This document shows, one piece after another, positions 23,154-35,830 of a stretch of DNA of 64,000 bases (within the stretch, counting starts at the first letter, position 1; each line of letters starts with the position of its first letter). The position numbers were made by a program, and so were the translations under genes. Under the pieces are notes generated by a model. It made no database searches and was not told the DNA's origin. It worked only from the letters and a program-made list of their open reading frames with translations. Source of the stretch: Pachypanchax playfairii (lineage: Eukaryota; Chordata; Actinopteri; Cyprinodontiformes; Aplocheilidae); assembly GCA_006937955.1 (NCBI GenBank), contig SSNP01000148.1, positions 591,755-655,754 on the forward strand, read 5' to 3'.

Positions 23154-23752
23154 TTAAAGGTCCTGTGTCCTGCTATTTTACAGCTTTCAACATTTATGAT
23201 AGACACATATGACAAAATCTTACCTTTAGTGTTAAATAGTATAACTTTGTCGTAAAATTTAACTTATATTCTCAAGTTATTCTCAGACCATGAGTAAAAC
23301 ACTGTTTACCTAAAATCCCATCTCTCCTCCAGGCCCCCTCCTCCTGAGTGCTGCCCCTGGAGCTGCCTGAATAAAATGGTGAATAAATTCCTGTAACTCT
23401 CGCAGCCAAATGCACATTTTCACTGAGATTTTTAGAAAGTAAAATACTACAGTGATGTTTAGTGTCTTGCTTCAGACTCTTTCAGCTTGGGGCGTTTGTG
23501 TTTGATCTACAGGGGCAGCGCGGACACACCGCGCAGGTCCTGGTGTAACATTGTTACATCACTATGTTACAATCAGTCGTTTTCCAGGAGAGAGTGGAGC
23601 AGCTGCTCAGAACACAGGATGCAGAAGGATTACTGAGAAATGTGTGTATTAAGCCAAAAACCACTCTGGTTTTTTCTTTAATAAAGAAATAACATCACAA
23701 CATGGTTAAAACTCTAAAAAGTTGATTTTGCATGATACAGGACCTTTAAAAC
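23154..23752. mobile_element. MITE, TTTAAAGGTCCTGT family, copy 1
   Basis: The ends are TTTTAAAGGTCCTGTGTCCTGC and its inverse ...GATACAGGACCTTTAAAA. The interior, including a GGTCCTGGTGTAACATTGTTACATC block, reappears in opposite orientation at 43174-45104, where it is interrupted by two insertions. It is non-coding. Confidence 0.8.
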
Positions 23753-24479
23753 TTTATGAATAAATAGTACATTTTAAACTAGAACTTGAAGTAGCTTTTA
23801 AACTGTTTAGTTTGTGTTGAAATTAAAGTCACAATAACCCCCAAAACACCCGTGAGGTTGTACCAGAAGATGGCGCTATAAGTTCACTTCAGCCTACAAG
23901 CTGGTTGAGTCACAACATTGTCAGTCAGAAAGAGTTTTGTCTCATGAGTTCCCAAGTCATAAGAGCACTGGAGATCCTGGAGACTGACTGTGGAGCTGAT
24001 TTATGTCTCATTTAAATGTTACAAATCACACCTCTTGTTTTGACACTTCTGTTAGAACCAATAAATTCTGCGTCTTGACTTGTGACATTCTGAGTATTAA
24101 TATGTTGATCCTTCAGTAAAACTGTGTGGAATTATATGCAGTTTTAAGGATTACATGTAAATGATCCACATGAACTTCACATGTGGAAAATCATGGTTTC
24201 ACCATACCAAAGTAACGTTGCAAACACATGTTCTGTATGTTTCCTGTAATGTTCATATGAGGTTTTTCAACATGGGAGCACAAGTAAAAAAAAACATTTG
24301 AACTTCATGTCGTTTTTGACAAATAATATATTTTTCTGAAAAGATAAATTAGACTCATTAGGGTGGAGCTGGAGGGGTGGAAGGGTTTGGGAGGGTCTGT
24401 TGGCTCATATCATAACCTAAAGCCGGAGGAACCAAAAACTCTGGAAATGTTGAATTACAAAATAAGAATCACCCACTTG

Positions 24480-24690
24480 TTCCTGTTCAGGGTCTGTGGG
24501 AGCTGGTGTCTTATCTCCACCACTGCATGGTCATGTATGGTTTTTTGGACTGTGGGACAAAGCTGGAGTCTTTGAAGAAAACCCCCACGTGCACGAGGAG
24601 AACATGCAAACTCCTGAGATGTTCGGGCTGGTTTCGAACCCAGGACCTTCTCCCTCTAACAGTGTTACCATCTGCAAGTGCAATAAAATA
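24480..24690 (+). repeat. SINE/LINE-tail fragment
   Basis: It contains GGAGCTGGTGTCTTATCTCC, TTTTTTGGACTGTGGGACAAAG and GAGGAGAACATGCAAACTCC...GAACCCAGGACCTTCT. These are parts of a dispersed fish repeat also seen at 13705-13803 and 30235-30420. Confidence 0.7.
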
Positions 24691-24999
24691 AATAAATAGA
24701 ATTTCATACACATTTTTTCTGATATGAGCTACATAAATAACGATCATATTCCCTGTAGGTAGCTGTCACTCTGGATCATGATCTGCCCGGTGACGGAATA
24801 AAAAACAACTAGATCATAAGTAAATTAAAAATATCTCTGTATTACTCATCTTAATGACACATAAGTTATTTACAAACATACTTTAATGAAAGGGGAGTCG
24901 GGAAACGTATATTTGTCAGTGCACTGTCACGCACACACACGCACACACCTCGTCCTTCTCTCAGCCCCGGTCGTCACCGCCCCCACAGAGCAGGACTCC

Positions 25000-25006
25000 T
25001 ATAAAA
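25000..25006 (+). promoter_or_regulatory. rgcc: TATA box of rgcc
   Basis: TATAAAA lies 115 bp upstream of the RGCC start codon, in a GC-rich stretch. This predicts a transcription start near 25030 and a 5' UTR of roughly 90 nt. Confidence 0.75.
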
Positions 25007-25120
25007 GTGACAACCCCGTCCCGGCCTGAAGGTTTACGCGCAGACCTGCAGCGCTCCTTGGTGGGATCGTTTATCTTCTAGACCTCTGAGAACGTTTTTG
25101 GATAATTACTGAGAAGCAAC

Positions 25121-28100
25121 ATGAAATCTCCGAACCTGAAAACTCGAGGTGGTTTTAACTAATTTTCTAATATTTTTTTCTAGAATATGTATATTAAAAA
25201 AAAAGATAATCTTCTGCGTCGCAACATGTTGAGAGGTTCCAGTAATTCTTCAAGTGCAGAGCTGTCAGTTCCTGACTCCCGCCTTTTTTTTATTTTGCAG
25301 CCAAGTTCATTAAAGAGGAGGACCTGAGCGACGTGCTGTGCGAGTTTGACGCGGTGATCGAGGACTTCACGTCGCCCGTGGAGAAGCGACACTTCAGGTA
25401 CGACGAACACCTGAAGACCGTGAAGAGGAGGAGCAACGCCAGTGTGAGCGACAGCGGCATCAGCGACTCTGAGAGTGAGTGACAGGGAGTTAATCCCCGG
25501 CTCATCTGCAGCCTTTCTCTCCTCTTCTACACAAAGTCTTTCTCAGAATACTGCAAGTTTCTCTGTGGATCATTCAAACCTTTTTGGTTTGTGCATGAAC
25601 ATGTTACTGAGAGTAAAGAGGTTCTAGATCCTGGTCAAGACCTGTTGCTGCTTATTAACTCCTCATTTACTGCTTCAAAGTCATTCACTGCACTATATAC
25701 TTATTTATTTACCATTATTATATCATATCATCCAGACAGCCAGAGATGACTGACTGTAACTGACTGTTACATGCTATTGTGTGTGTTTACATGCACAATT
25801 ACACTCAACACAAAGATCAGGGAAGGTTCTTTGTAAAAGTCTCAGATTCTGGTGTCAGATTAGCACACCTGTGCTGCTGTTTAGGAGTTGCTTTACCGTC
25901 CTGGATTTCTTGCTCCAAATATGTATTGTTTAAAAAGTCGATCCCAGCTGTGTGAGAGCTCCAGGCATTCTGACGTGCAGTGTAAAGTATCCTGCAGGCC
26001 ACATATGCAAAGATGGTGCCAAGATTGTTTCATAAAGTTTTTGTACATTTAATGGAAGTAAGAGAATATTTCAAAAGGGTTTCAGCTTTTTTTGCTCAAT
26101 GTGTTTACATTTTATTTGAATCCGATTGAAAGTAAAGCGCAGGGAAGGTGTGTGAACCTCTGTCTTTGGCACCATGGCACTAATGAGCTTGTTGATTTGC
26201 ACGAGGGATCAGATTCCTGCAGGAGGCATGTCCTCTCCATGGAGGTTTAATGAACAGAGACCTGTCCCGTTTGGGGATGAGCCATTGTCTCACAGCCTGA
26301 TGGATGGAGGAGCTGATGAAGAGGAAGATCAGTGACAACAGACAGCCTCCTGGAGTGATAACTGAGGAGAGGGGGGGGCTAACAAGAATTCAAGTCAAGC
26401 ACTGATGCCAAACCCTGTGTGTGTTCAGTGCTGCATGCTGGGAGAGGTGCAGGTCAGAGAGAGGGGAATAAGTAGGGGCTTGACATCTGAGACATAGTTA
26501 AGGTCCTCGTATGTTTTGCAGAGACGCGAGAAACCACTTTAACCACATCAGCCTCGTCTTCTCCCGCTCACCTTTACTCACCTTTACTCACTTTTTTCCA
26601 AGTTATTGAGGGATGTTATGATTATAGTAGCTGTTGGATGAAGAATTGAAGCTGCACGTGTCTTTTCATACAGGAATTCAACTCTAAAAATCTCTTTCTT
26701 GTCTTATAAAAATCAATTTTTGGCAAATGTTAGAAAACATTTGCAGTTACAGACACTTTTTGATTACTCTGGAGGAGCCAAGTGAAGAATATAGAGGATG
26801 TGTAGATTTGACTTCTCCATATGTCTAATGATAAGTTTCACGTCTGTGTAAAAATACCTGCCACGTGCGTGTGCTGCATGTGGATGACAGCTCATAGATG
26901 CAGGGTGTCATTAACAAAGAATGTTGCACTTATAAACAGAAGCAGCTTTACTGACTCTAATCAGCTTTATAGAAAACTTAAACTCACTTGTCTGTGTTCT
27001 GTCTTCCTTTTCTTTCTGACAGGTGCCGAATCGCTCAACAGAAACAGCTTCAGCTTCAGTGACGAGAGGCTGAACTCTCCCACCGCCCTCTCCCCTACCA
27101 CCCCCTCCCCGCCTCTCATGTCACCCAAACGTAAGCGCAACAACTTTAAAACGAACATTTTAAAATGGTTGTCTCTTACGTTGCCTATGGTGATGATAGA
27201 AATGAAGAGAAGGGCAATTTTTTATGTGGTAGAAGTATCAGTATTGGTACTCGGTATTGGCAAGTACTCATATCTAAGTGTCGGTATTGTATCGGTTTGA
27301 AAAAAAAGTGGTATTGTTGCATCCAATCAGCTTCAGTTTAGGAGTTCCAGACGTGTGACTTGTTTATGTGAGATGTTGCAGTCACATTTCACAGTTTGGA
27401 TTTTTGTGAAACTGAAGAAGCATCAGCGCAGAATTAAAGGTACTATGTTGACTCAATGTGTATGGCTTCCTTCACTCCACTTTAAAACCATCTGTCCAAA
27501 ACATGGACATTACTGTCCTCGAAAGAGTGTCTTTTATCTTTAAGATGTAGATGTACGGTTGATTGTTGACCTGAAACTTTGGCTCTCCTTATACACCGCA
27601 TAGTTTGTCTATTCCCCATACATTTATAAAAAAAAAAACTGAAAATGCAGCAGAGTCAAGTATGTGAGCAAAAAAAAAAATTTTAAAACTTGTAAAATCT
27701 TGCTTTATTGTTAAAACAGCTGTTTTTGCTGTTTATCTTAAGTTTGACTTGAAAACTTGATTTTATTCCTCTTTGTGTCTCAGTGTTTTTGTTAGTTTTC
27801 TTCTGTCTAATCTCATCACTTAAAGAGTCCCTTCCATTAAAACAGTTTTTCTGATATATTTTAGCTCCACAGGTGTTCTTACCTTCATAGTGGGTGTAAA
27901 AACAGGTCAACAACTTCTCTTTCAGTTTTTATCTCTCAAACTACGCAGGTGGCGATAACACCCGAGTTCTCCCGAGTCCGAACGGCCTGTATCTGTTTCA
28001 TCACAACTCCTTTGTTTGTTAGTATTCATCAGCTCCCGCAGTTGAAACCATGCCTAGCATGCTGCTGGCTAAAAGCTGTAGCATAAGACGTAGCAAACAG

Positions 28101-29486
28101 GAAGACACGACCTCTGCTGTTGCCATGCACAGCGGGGCAGGAAACAGTATACCTTGCTCTCATAGGCTAGTTTGTTAGCCAATCAGAGTCCAGCAAATTC
28201 GAATAATGAACATGAACGAGCTGCTGCTCGAGGCCTGACGGAACCAGCCGGAACCACCCGAATTTTAACGCAGACAGATTGAAAGATCTGTTAATCAGTG
28301 TTTCCTGACGTTTTTTAGATATAAAATGTTTCATATTACTGGTTAATACTTAAGAAATAACCACAAAGTCATGAAATTTGTATGAAATTGCCTCTTTAAT
28401 GTTGTCATTTACATTGTATATTGTTTTGCTGTTTAGCACTTTGGTCTCTGTTTAACTTGTTATGTTTCTCTGTCTCCCCTGCAGCCAAACTGGGTGACAC
28501 CAAAGAACTGGAAGACTTCATTGCCGACCTGAATCGGACATTAGAGAGTGAGTGTTATTGGAATCAGGCTGTCAGAGCTTTTTGATGAATTAGCATGTGC
28601 ACTGGCGCTACTCATTCCTTGGGATTAATACCAGTGGTCGTTGCCCATGTCAGCTATGCTAACGACCAGTCATGAAGTGGTGCAGGGAGTTGCTCCACTG
28701 TACTTTCCTAGAAACATTGATGTGTCAGGAAGTGGCTGAGGCAAGTCACGTGGCCCATGAGGCCTCTTGGGTTACACTGGAGAAAAGCTTGAGATCGTTT
28801 TACACCTGTCGCCCAACTGTGAGAAAAGACTCCCAGCACTGTAAATATGCAGCATGAGGAGTGAACACTGGTTCTGTTCCGTTTAACCTTTTTTCTATTC
28901 TCTGATATATGTAACAAATATGACGCTTCAAATACAGACACATTAGTTTATAACACGCGCCTCCTCTGTCATTTACGAGATAACATTTTTAAAAATTACT
29001 TTGCAACACATAAATCTGTAACTTTAGAGGGTAAAATTGAGTAACTTATGAAACATAGTTACTAGCAAAGAGTATGTGGCTAGTTTGTGTTGAACTTCCT
29101 CTTTGCCCACAGTTTGTGTGTTGAAACTTGCATACTTGAGTTTGAGGAATGTGTGCTGGTGCAAACCAGAGCAGAAATTCCAACTGTAAATGTCAGCGAT
29201 AGTCGCACAGAATTGGGAGTTGAACCCACTTTGTGCACAACCCTGCTCTGTCTTGTGTTTTGGTCCCTGAATATCCGTCTTTCACAGCTCACAGGCATCC
29301 CCTGTGCAAAGCTGGACTTTAGGTCAGGCAGTCAGCCAGCTTGCCTGTTAAGTCGGCCTGTTTACAATGACCAGTCTGTGAAACCAAACGTCTGCCGCTC
29401 TGAGAATAGAATCAGAGACCCAGAAGCCAGCAGGTCTGTTCTAATCGTGTCTCTTGATCTGTCTCTGTCTGTTGTTAGGCATGTAA
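25121..29486 (+). CDS. rgcc: Regulator of cell cycle RGCC (RGC-32)
   Basis: RGCC is a small protein linked in mammals to CDK1 activation, complement response and TGF-beta signalling. Five coding exons are read: 25121-25148, 25301-25474, 27023-27130, 28485-28547 and 29479-29486. All junctions are GT/AG with phase 1, giving 126 residues (human about 137). Recognisable blocks are EEDLSDVLCEFDAVIEDF, the HFRYDEHL segment, the basic-then-serine stretch KRRSNASVSDSGISDSES, LNRNSFSFSDERLNSPT, and the C-terminal KLGDTKELEDFIADLNRTL followed by ESM. The N-terminus is shorter than in mammals and lacks an Ala-rich run. The start is chosen because ATG 25121 follows a TATA box and splices in frame. The last exon contributes only the end of a Ser codon, Met and TAA, matching the conserved SM terminus. 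There is no transmembrane segment or signal peptide. Confidence 0.93.
27820..28400 (+). mobile_element. MITE, TTAAAGAGGC family, copy 1 (in rgcc intron)
   Basis: It starts TTAAAGAGTCCCTTCCATT and ends ...ATTGCCTCTTTAA, a short inverted terminus. Internal blocks (TTTTAGCTCCACAGGTGTTCTTACC; here TAGCTCCACAGGTGTTC) are shared with 35361-35830 and with the truncated copy at 63908-64000. It is non-coding and lies between RGCC coding exons 3 and 4. Confidence 0.8.
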
Positions 29487-30030
29487 CACAAGAGCTCTCA
29501 GTCGACTCTGAGTGGAGCTATGATGGAAGGAGGGAGGGGATGTCTGGACCCCCACAGAGCTGTTAAAAAGGCACCTGCCCCTGAACACAGAAAAGCCACC
29601 CAACAGGATGCAGCTGGATGCCTCCGCAACTGCCAACTTACTCCACTACAGCATCAGACCCAAGCAGCCCCCCTAAAGTCAACCCTGCCCTCAGACCACA
29701 ACTAGCAGACCTTAAAGACTGCAGGAAAATCAGAAACATCCCATCAGCCATCAGAGCATGGACTGAAATGTTTTGAGGATCAAAGATGTGGGTCAAACAG
29801 TCACTGGAAGATTCATCAACCCTGAACACGAAGCTTCACTTCCTCTTCCAAACTTTGAGCTGGAAGAGTATTTTTTTACCAGCTTTTATAATAGATATAT
29901 TTGTCATTTCTACATATTGTAAACATTTATTGTGATATATTTTTGTATCATATGTAAATAATAATAGTTTCAGATTTTATTTACATTGACTGGTTCATCA
30001 GATTTAGATTTAAAAGGTGATTAAATGTGA
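29487..30030 (+). other. rgcc: Probable rgcc 3' UTR
   Basis: Sequence after the RGCC TAA has no splice signal or other gene. It becomes AT-rich, with TTGTATCATATGTAAATAA-type motifs near 29945 and an ATTAAA at about 30021 that could serve as polyadenylation signal. The boundary is inferred. Confidence 0.45.
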
Positions 30031-30234
30031 ACTAAAAACTAAATCTGGAAAACAATGTTTGTATTTAATACAGCTAACACCAGAGAGGGATGATATTAAA
30101 CTATCAAATATTTCTTCTTTAGTAACAAGCGACTTTTCTCTTTGTTTTTAACTTGAATTGTTTGCTTCAGTTAGTTTCTGTAACAAACATTTCAAAGAGA
30201 TAATCAGAAAATCTGATGATGATACCACCATGGA

Positions 30235-30420
30235 CAGGTCGCCAGTCCATCATATGTCCCCATAGAGACAAACAGCCATTAACTCTCACACCTAGGGTCA
30301 ATTCAGAGTTGTCAATTAATCTACACTATGTATATTTTTAGTTTGTGGGAGAAAAACAGAGTTCCTAAAGAAAATATGTGCATGCACAGAGAGAACATGC
30401 AAACTTCATGCAGGGTAAAG
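30235..30420 (+). repeat. SINE/LINE-tail fragment
   Basis: The segment contains GACAGGTCGCCAGTCCATCA, ACACCTAGGGTCAATTCAGAG and GAGAGAACATGCAAACTTC. It is a dispersed fish repeat overlapping in consensus with 13705-13803 and 24480-24690. Confidence 0.7.
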
Positions 30421-30727
30421 TCTTCTAACTTCTGAGGACATTAATCATCTGCTCTACAAAGCAGGACTTATGTAACATCTTTAGTAACAGGGTCTATTTC
30501 CAGAGGTGGAGGAGGAGGGTGTGAACCTGCTCAGTAACAGCTGAGGGTAAAGATGTTTGATGTCAGAGGCACCTCTCTGTCTGTTGACCACCAGAGGTCA
30601 AATGTCATTAACTAGATGACAGACGTGCTTCCAAATTCATTTTATAGAGATGGAACAGCAGGTGCAGACAGAGACTACAGGCTAAACTCAATCTGCAGCC
30701 TACATTTCCCACAATGCAACTGCAGGG

Positions 30728-30790
30728 AACAGAATAGAATAGAATTATTTATTGTCATTGTCACAGGTACATCGAAATTAAAGGCGCTCT
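30728..30790 (+). repeat. Short LINE 3'-end fragment
   Basis: AGAATAGAATAGAATTATTT followed by ATTGTCATTGTCACAGGTAC and ATCGAAATTAAAGG is a familiar 3' terminus of fish non-LTR elements. Only the end is present. Confidence 0.5.
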
Positions 30791-30799
30791 TTGGTTGAT

Positions 30800-31789
30800 A
30801 AAAACTGTAGGATCAATAAGTGGCTTTAGTGCACATTTGACTTTATGTCACACATGAAGCATTTTAAAGGTGTTAAAGAGGATTTTGTAGCAAATTTAGA
30901 TGTCAAATTTACTTTAAAATAATTTTATCGACTTGTAGCAGTCTTGTACTTTTGGTTTCCAAAAGAAAAAGTTATAGTATTTATAAATCATAGACCTGGT
31001 GGGGCTTGAAATAAAGTAGCCAATAGATAACAACCCCAGTTTCGTTATCTATTTGCTACTAGCGTGTCAATCACACTTGTACTGCTAAAAGTAACAATAA
31101 ACAGCCGTTTACCGTTGATGATCCTGACATGTTCGAAGACCAACAAGTCCTCCAACTCATACGCCCATAGTTGACGTTTGTCCATGCACTTGAATACGAC
31201 CCCATGGAGCGTTTTCTATGGTTTTACCACCCTCAGCGCCCCCTTTCGGTAAAATGGGAACAGATACTTTTACAGAACAACAGAAAACCTGCTTTCCGCC
31301 CTTAATGAGCTAACAAAGGGTTAGGGTAAGGGTTATGTCGAGCTGGGTTGCGGCTTGATTCTTTTCTTCCGGCCCGTTGTTCCACCGGCAGCAACAACCT
31401 AGTAACCACTCAAACCTGAGAAAATGTACGTTGAAACGAAAAAACTATGTACCGTTTCCATAAACCAAACAAATATTATGAAAATAAAGTTTATATTTCT
31501 CGCTAGAAATGTTATCAAAACAAGTCTAAAGCCACTGTCTATTTTGAAATAGAACAATTTCTGCCGAAAATTGAGGGGAAGGCCTCCATGTGTCTCTCAT
31601 TTTGCCAGCGAGAAACTGCAGTCAGCATAACCACCGCCAGAGGTCGCTTTAAATACGTCACCCTTGGTCGTGATTTGATGACTGGACATACGACCGTTTT
31701 GCTTTGGAGGACAGTCTGTCGAAGACATAAAGTTGTTGTAGTTCCAGAAAAAACTCCAGCGATGCCAATAGTAAACAAACAAGGGGAGA
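30800..31789. other. Intergenic, no gene seen
   Basis: Overlapping short ORFs on both strands (about 31540-31990) coincide with repeat copy B and show no domain. No RNA gene was seen. Confidence 0.5.
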
Positions 31790-32011
31790 CTCCTATGCGT
31801 ACATCCACCAGCAGCCATGTTTGTTTTGCTCTGCCTGCCTGGGCACTTGCCAATCATACCTGAACACCCGCCCCAAAGCAAAATGCTAACACATGATTGG
31901 TTCAAACATTTTTTGACCGAAAAAGACGGTTTAGTTGGAGCAGTTATAGATGGATTTTTGTGGGTTTGGAAAACTCCAAATCTCATGAGAATCTATCTTG
32001 CAGCGCAAGAT
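31790..32011 (+). repeat. Dispersed repeat, copy B (inverted relative to 7318-7550)
   Basis: Reverse-complement match to the F5-intron segment at 7318-7550, including GGTTTGGAAAACTCCAAATC and CACCCGCCCCAAAGC. Two copies within 25 kb support an interspersed element. Confidence 0.75.
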
Positions 32012-32929
32012 TAATTTTCAGTTCAGTTTTCAGTTGTGTTCTGTACTTTCTTTAATTAGATGTAGAATCTGAAATGTGATCTACCAAACGTCAACGTGTC
32101 CTACGGGTCATTCTGCTTCTGCAACATCTCCAGTTATTTTCCTGACCTTATCTCCCAAATTGTTTGACTTTGAAATAAAAACAAAAAATGAATCAGTTGA
32201 GGATTAACATCTAAACTTGGTATAAATAGTGAAGTCTGAGCAAAAAGGACTGAATTTTGAAAAGTGGAAATATTTCTTCTCTAGATTCGAGCATCATTCT
32301 TTTTTTCACTCATCTGTTGGAAACATTGGACATTTCCAAAGTGGCTTCAGTCAATTTGCAGCTGTTGAAGTCATTCCTGTTCAATGTGTGTTAAAGTCAA
32401 GATCTTCCTCACATTAATATGTTAACTCTCTTTGCATCATCTGAACCACAAAATAGAGACTGCAAAGCCCCATTTTCCACAGTTTAAGAGTCACTTCTCA
32501 TTACCAAAAAACTTATTTTCATGTGCAAAACAAATTAAACAGTCCTCTAAATGTTATCTTCAGTGTGGCTTTAGCAAAAGATCTGAAAGGCAGGCAAAAA
32601 TGTTTTGGACTGTGTGTGTTTGTGTGCTTACTGGCAAAGTATCTCATAAAGCACAGGACAGACTGTAATGAAACATTAACCTTTGGACTGATATCTGTGA
32701 TTTTTTGGATTCACCTCATTCCCAATGATTACTGCTGATAATCGACCTTCACAAACACAGAAATGGCCATAACTCACTCAGTTATACAGATAATAGTTGA
32801 GAGAAATTCACAACCCAAGCTCTGAGTGTTAACAGAGTGTTCAAGATCTTAACATTTTGCATTAGATTGTTCATGATAAAAATTTCTAGGTTTGAACAAA
32901 ATGACTCTACGTCAAACGTCAGCAGCTTC

Positions 32930-33415
32930 AAGATTACATGTAAAGTCTTTGGTTGAGTCCATCAGAGGGGCGTCAAGAGTCTCTGCGGCGCTTTTCAAGA
33001 TTTTCCTGCGTTTCAAGCGTCAAAGCTTGAAACGCAAGCAACGCAGACGTTCAGCTAGCTGAACTTTTGACACATCAACCAATCAGAGTGTCTCATTGTA
33101 GTGATGTCACAGCACTTAACTTGAATGAAGAGGGAGCAGGAAAAACACAAGTTCAACAATGGAAGACAAGATTATCGCTGATGCACTCGACGTTGATGTT
33201 GTCTAGCTTTATTAAGTTAATAAAGTCAAGCCACTCTCTCGATATGATCCGCCATAGTTCAGAACATACAGTTATAAAGAAAGCCCCGCCTACGCGCTCT
33301 TTTTTGGCTCAGAAGTGGCAGGCGTTACAAGCTGCAACGCACAAGTGTCAGACTGGAAGCGTTCGGAGCGTTGCTTGATGCTGACAAAGCGTCCGGTGAA
33401 TGCACCATTACTGTC
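32930..33415 (-). mobile_element. Harbinger-like MITE, copy in reverse orientation
   Basis: Blocks such as CAGCTAGCTGAACTTTTGAC, AACCAATCAGAGTGTCTC and the segment around GATCCGCCATAGTTCAGAAC are reverse-complement matches to the element at 43469-44036. The ends include a GGTGAATGCACC-like terminus near 33400. It carries only a decayed form of the ORF seen in the other copy. Confidence 0.65.
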
Positions 33416-34333
33416 AAACCCAAGGCAGAAGGCCAAATAAAGTTGATTGTTTCACATTATTTGATGTTGTTGTACATTTTGTAAAACCTGGAGTCACTCA
33501 TAGCCATGGCTGAAGTTAAATATCAGTCCAGCTAGTCCAGTATCACTCCATGCCAGTCTGTATTAATCTGATGACAGGAAGCTGGCACAGACACACCAAT
33601 GTCCACGTTGTTTCTTCAGTACAGTTGGCAGTGAGAAGCTGTGGGTACAGAATCACTTGGAGTCCCTCTATCTGTCTGCACCACGGGGATGTTTTTTAGG
33701 ATGACAGCTGGCACTGATATGAGCGAGACCGTGTTGACACAACAGATGATCCCCTGAGGGGGATGGTGTTGCGGCGCTTTCTGTTAAAGCAACCTCTTGG
33801 CAGTAGTGGGCATCTTTGAGGCCTCATGGGTCAGTCCTGTCCAAATGTTGCCCTGGGCATTTCACAGATGGCACATTTGCAGTATCGGAAATGTGGGAAC
33901 GCAGGGGAAAACAGATGTGAGTAAATGGTTACAGGACAAGGAAATGTCCGTAAAGGATATTAAAAAATAGAAAATCAGGAAACTTACAAAAGCAATATTT
34001 TAACAAAATGTTAAATAATTTTAAGTACATGTCAGTTTCCCTGGGAGGTCTCTGAAGACCGCTCTGATATTCTAGCAGGGAAACACAGATGTGCATCCAC
34101 ATCACAAAAACACAGAAATAGGCAAAACCAAATACTCGATTCAGTTTACCACTGAGTCCTTCCTTCACTGGTGTCCAGATGTCCCAGCTGGCAGCATAAG
34201 ACGAAGCAACGTTAATAAATGTTTTCAGATGTCTTTAATCTGTCCACCTTCTCGGGTCCACACTGCTGCCTCCAAAGTTTGAGTCTCTTTGTGCTGTTAT
34301 TATTTCAACCTACTGTGCAAAAACAGAAAGCTT

Positions 34334-34344
34334 GGGGGGGAGGT

Positions 34345-34387
<43 letters not shown>
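34334..34387. repeat. Poly-G tract
   Basis: A run of 43 consecutive G (34345-34387) is preceded by GGGGGGGAGGT. It is prone to G-quadruplex formation and to length error in sequencing; the ORFs across it are low-complexity artefacts. Confidence 0.95.
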
Positions 34388-34388
<1 letters not shown>

Positions 34389-34850
34389 AATTTCTCTGTG
34401 TCTAATAACTAGAGTAAGAATAAAAGAGACACAGATGGAGGAAGAAAAGCAGGATGACAAAAACAAAATAAAATATCTTAAAAATAGGAAACATCCAGCA
34501 AAAAGGAAAACAGATGGTCTAAAACAGGATTCAGTGTTTCTGAGGGAACACATGAAGGAAATAGGATTTCCGTTTAAAAAAAAAGTTTTTAAAGCAAAAT
34601 AATCACTATTAACAACTATAAAGAGAATAAATAAGATTCCACTGGACTAAACAGGAAGAATCTGACTGTGGATGATTGAATGATGGTGATGAAGGAGGAA
34701 AGGCTTCAGAACTTCAATTTAACTTGGGTCAGACAAAACATGAAGAGATGAACGTAAAAAGAAAACCAGTCATTGCCACTAAGTTGACAAAACTGTTGGG
34801 GTTGTTACATTCATATGACCTTGAAAGATATTCCGTTCATAATCTATAGG

Positions 34851-35295
34851 GTTTAAAGACCCACTCCGATCCTCTTTGGAGCTATTTTAAAACATCTCAG
34901 TGGTCTTTAAATTATGATTATCGCATTTTCACTCAAAATCACAAAACCTGTGCTGTTTTGTAGAAGGTAGTTTCTGCATATCTGCAGTAGCTAACTAGCC
35001 TCTGTGTTGTGGGCAGAACTGTTGGCACGGAGAACCCCTCCGCCTAGCTTATAGCTAGCTGAAAGCTAACAGAGCAGGAGCTTTTGGCCCGCCCACTGAC
35101 TTTTCTATGTCACAAAAACAGACCCTTTTTTAAACCGTGTTTTTGCATCTGCTACTGATTCACAGCTTTTTGATTGCGGAAATACTCAGAAATGCAAATT
35201 TGAGCGTAAGTTTCTTAAGATATGTCCTCTAGCATCAGAAATGCCACAAGAACATGTTAACAACACAAAAACCACAATCGGAGTGGACCTTTAAG
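34851..35295. mobile_element. MITE with TTTAAAG..CCACTCCGAT ends
   Basis: The left end is TTTAAAGACCCACTCCGATC. The right end read on the other strand is CTTAAAGGTCCACTCCGATT. The interior is non-coding, 445 bp in all. It sits first in a row of three elements up to 36449. Confidence 0.75.
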
Positions 35296-35360
35296 GTAGA
35301 ATTGGTCCACGCTTTGCAGCTACAACAACTTTGACTCTTGTGTGAAGGATTTCCACGATC

Positions 35361-35830
35361 TTTAAAGAGGCCCTTCCATTAAAAATGTTTTTTCTGAGGT
35401 TTCTGTTGAATATTTTAGCTCCACAGGTGTTCTTACCTACTGGGTGTGAAAATGGCCCAATAACTTCTCTTTCAGTTTTTATCTCTCAAACTACACAAGT
35501 GGGGATAACACCCAAGTTCTCCCAGCTGGCTAAAAACTGTTAGCATAGACACGTATCAAACAGGAAAAGACTCGGTGTGCTGTTGCCATGCGCAGCGGGG
35601 CAGGAAACAGGAAGCCATGCTCTCATAGGCTAGTTTGTTAGCCAATCAGAGTCCAGCAAATTTGCATATTGAATATTAATGAGTTGCAACCAGCAAATCT
35701 TCTTGCAGACAAATTGAAAGGTCTGTTAATCAGTGTTTAAGTTTTTTTAGATATACAATGTTTCATATTATAGGTTATTCTTCAGAAATAACCACATAGT
35801 CATGACATTTGTGTAAAATTGCCTTTTTAA
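35361..35830 (+). mobile_element. MITE, TTAAAGAGGC family, copy 2
   Basis: It starts TTTAAAGAGGCCCTTCCATT and ends ATTGCCTTTTTAAGG. It matches 27820-28400 through most of its length with indels. Confidence 0.8.

Noticed and set aside
29087..29566. 159-codon plus-strand ORF across the last rgcc intron and exon
   Set aside because: It overlaps the intron and the tiny last exon in another frame; no homology was recognised.
34219..34602. ORF with a polyglycine/polyproline stretch
   Set aside because: Created by the poly-G tract; no other support.
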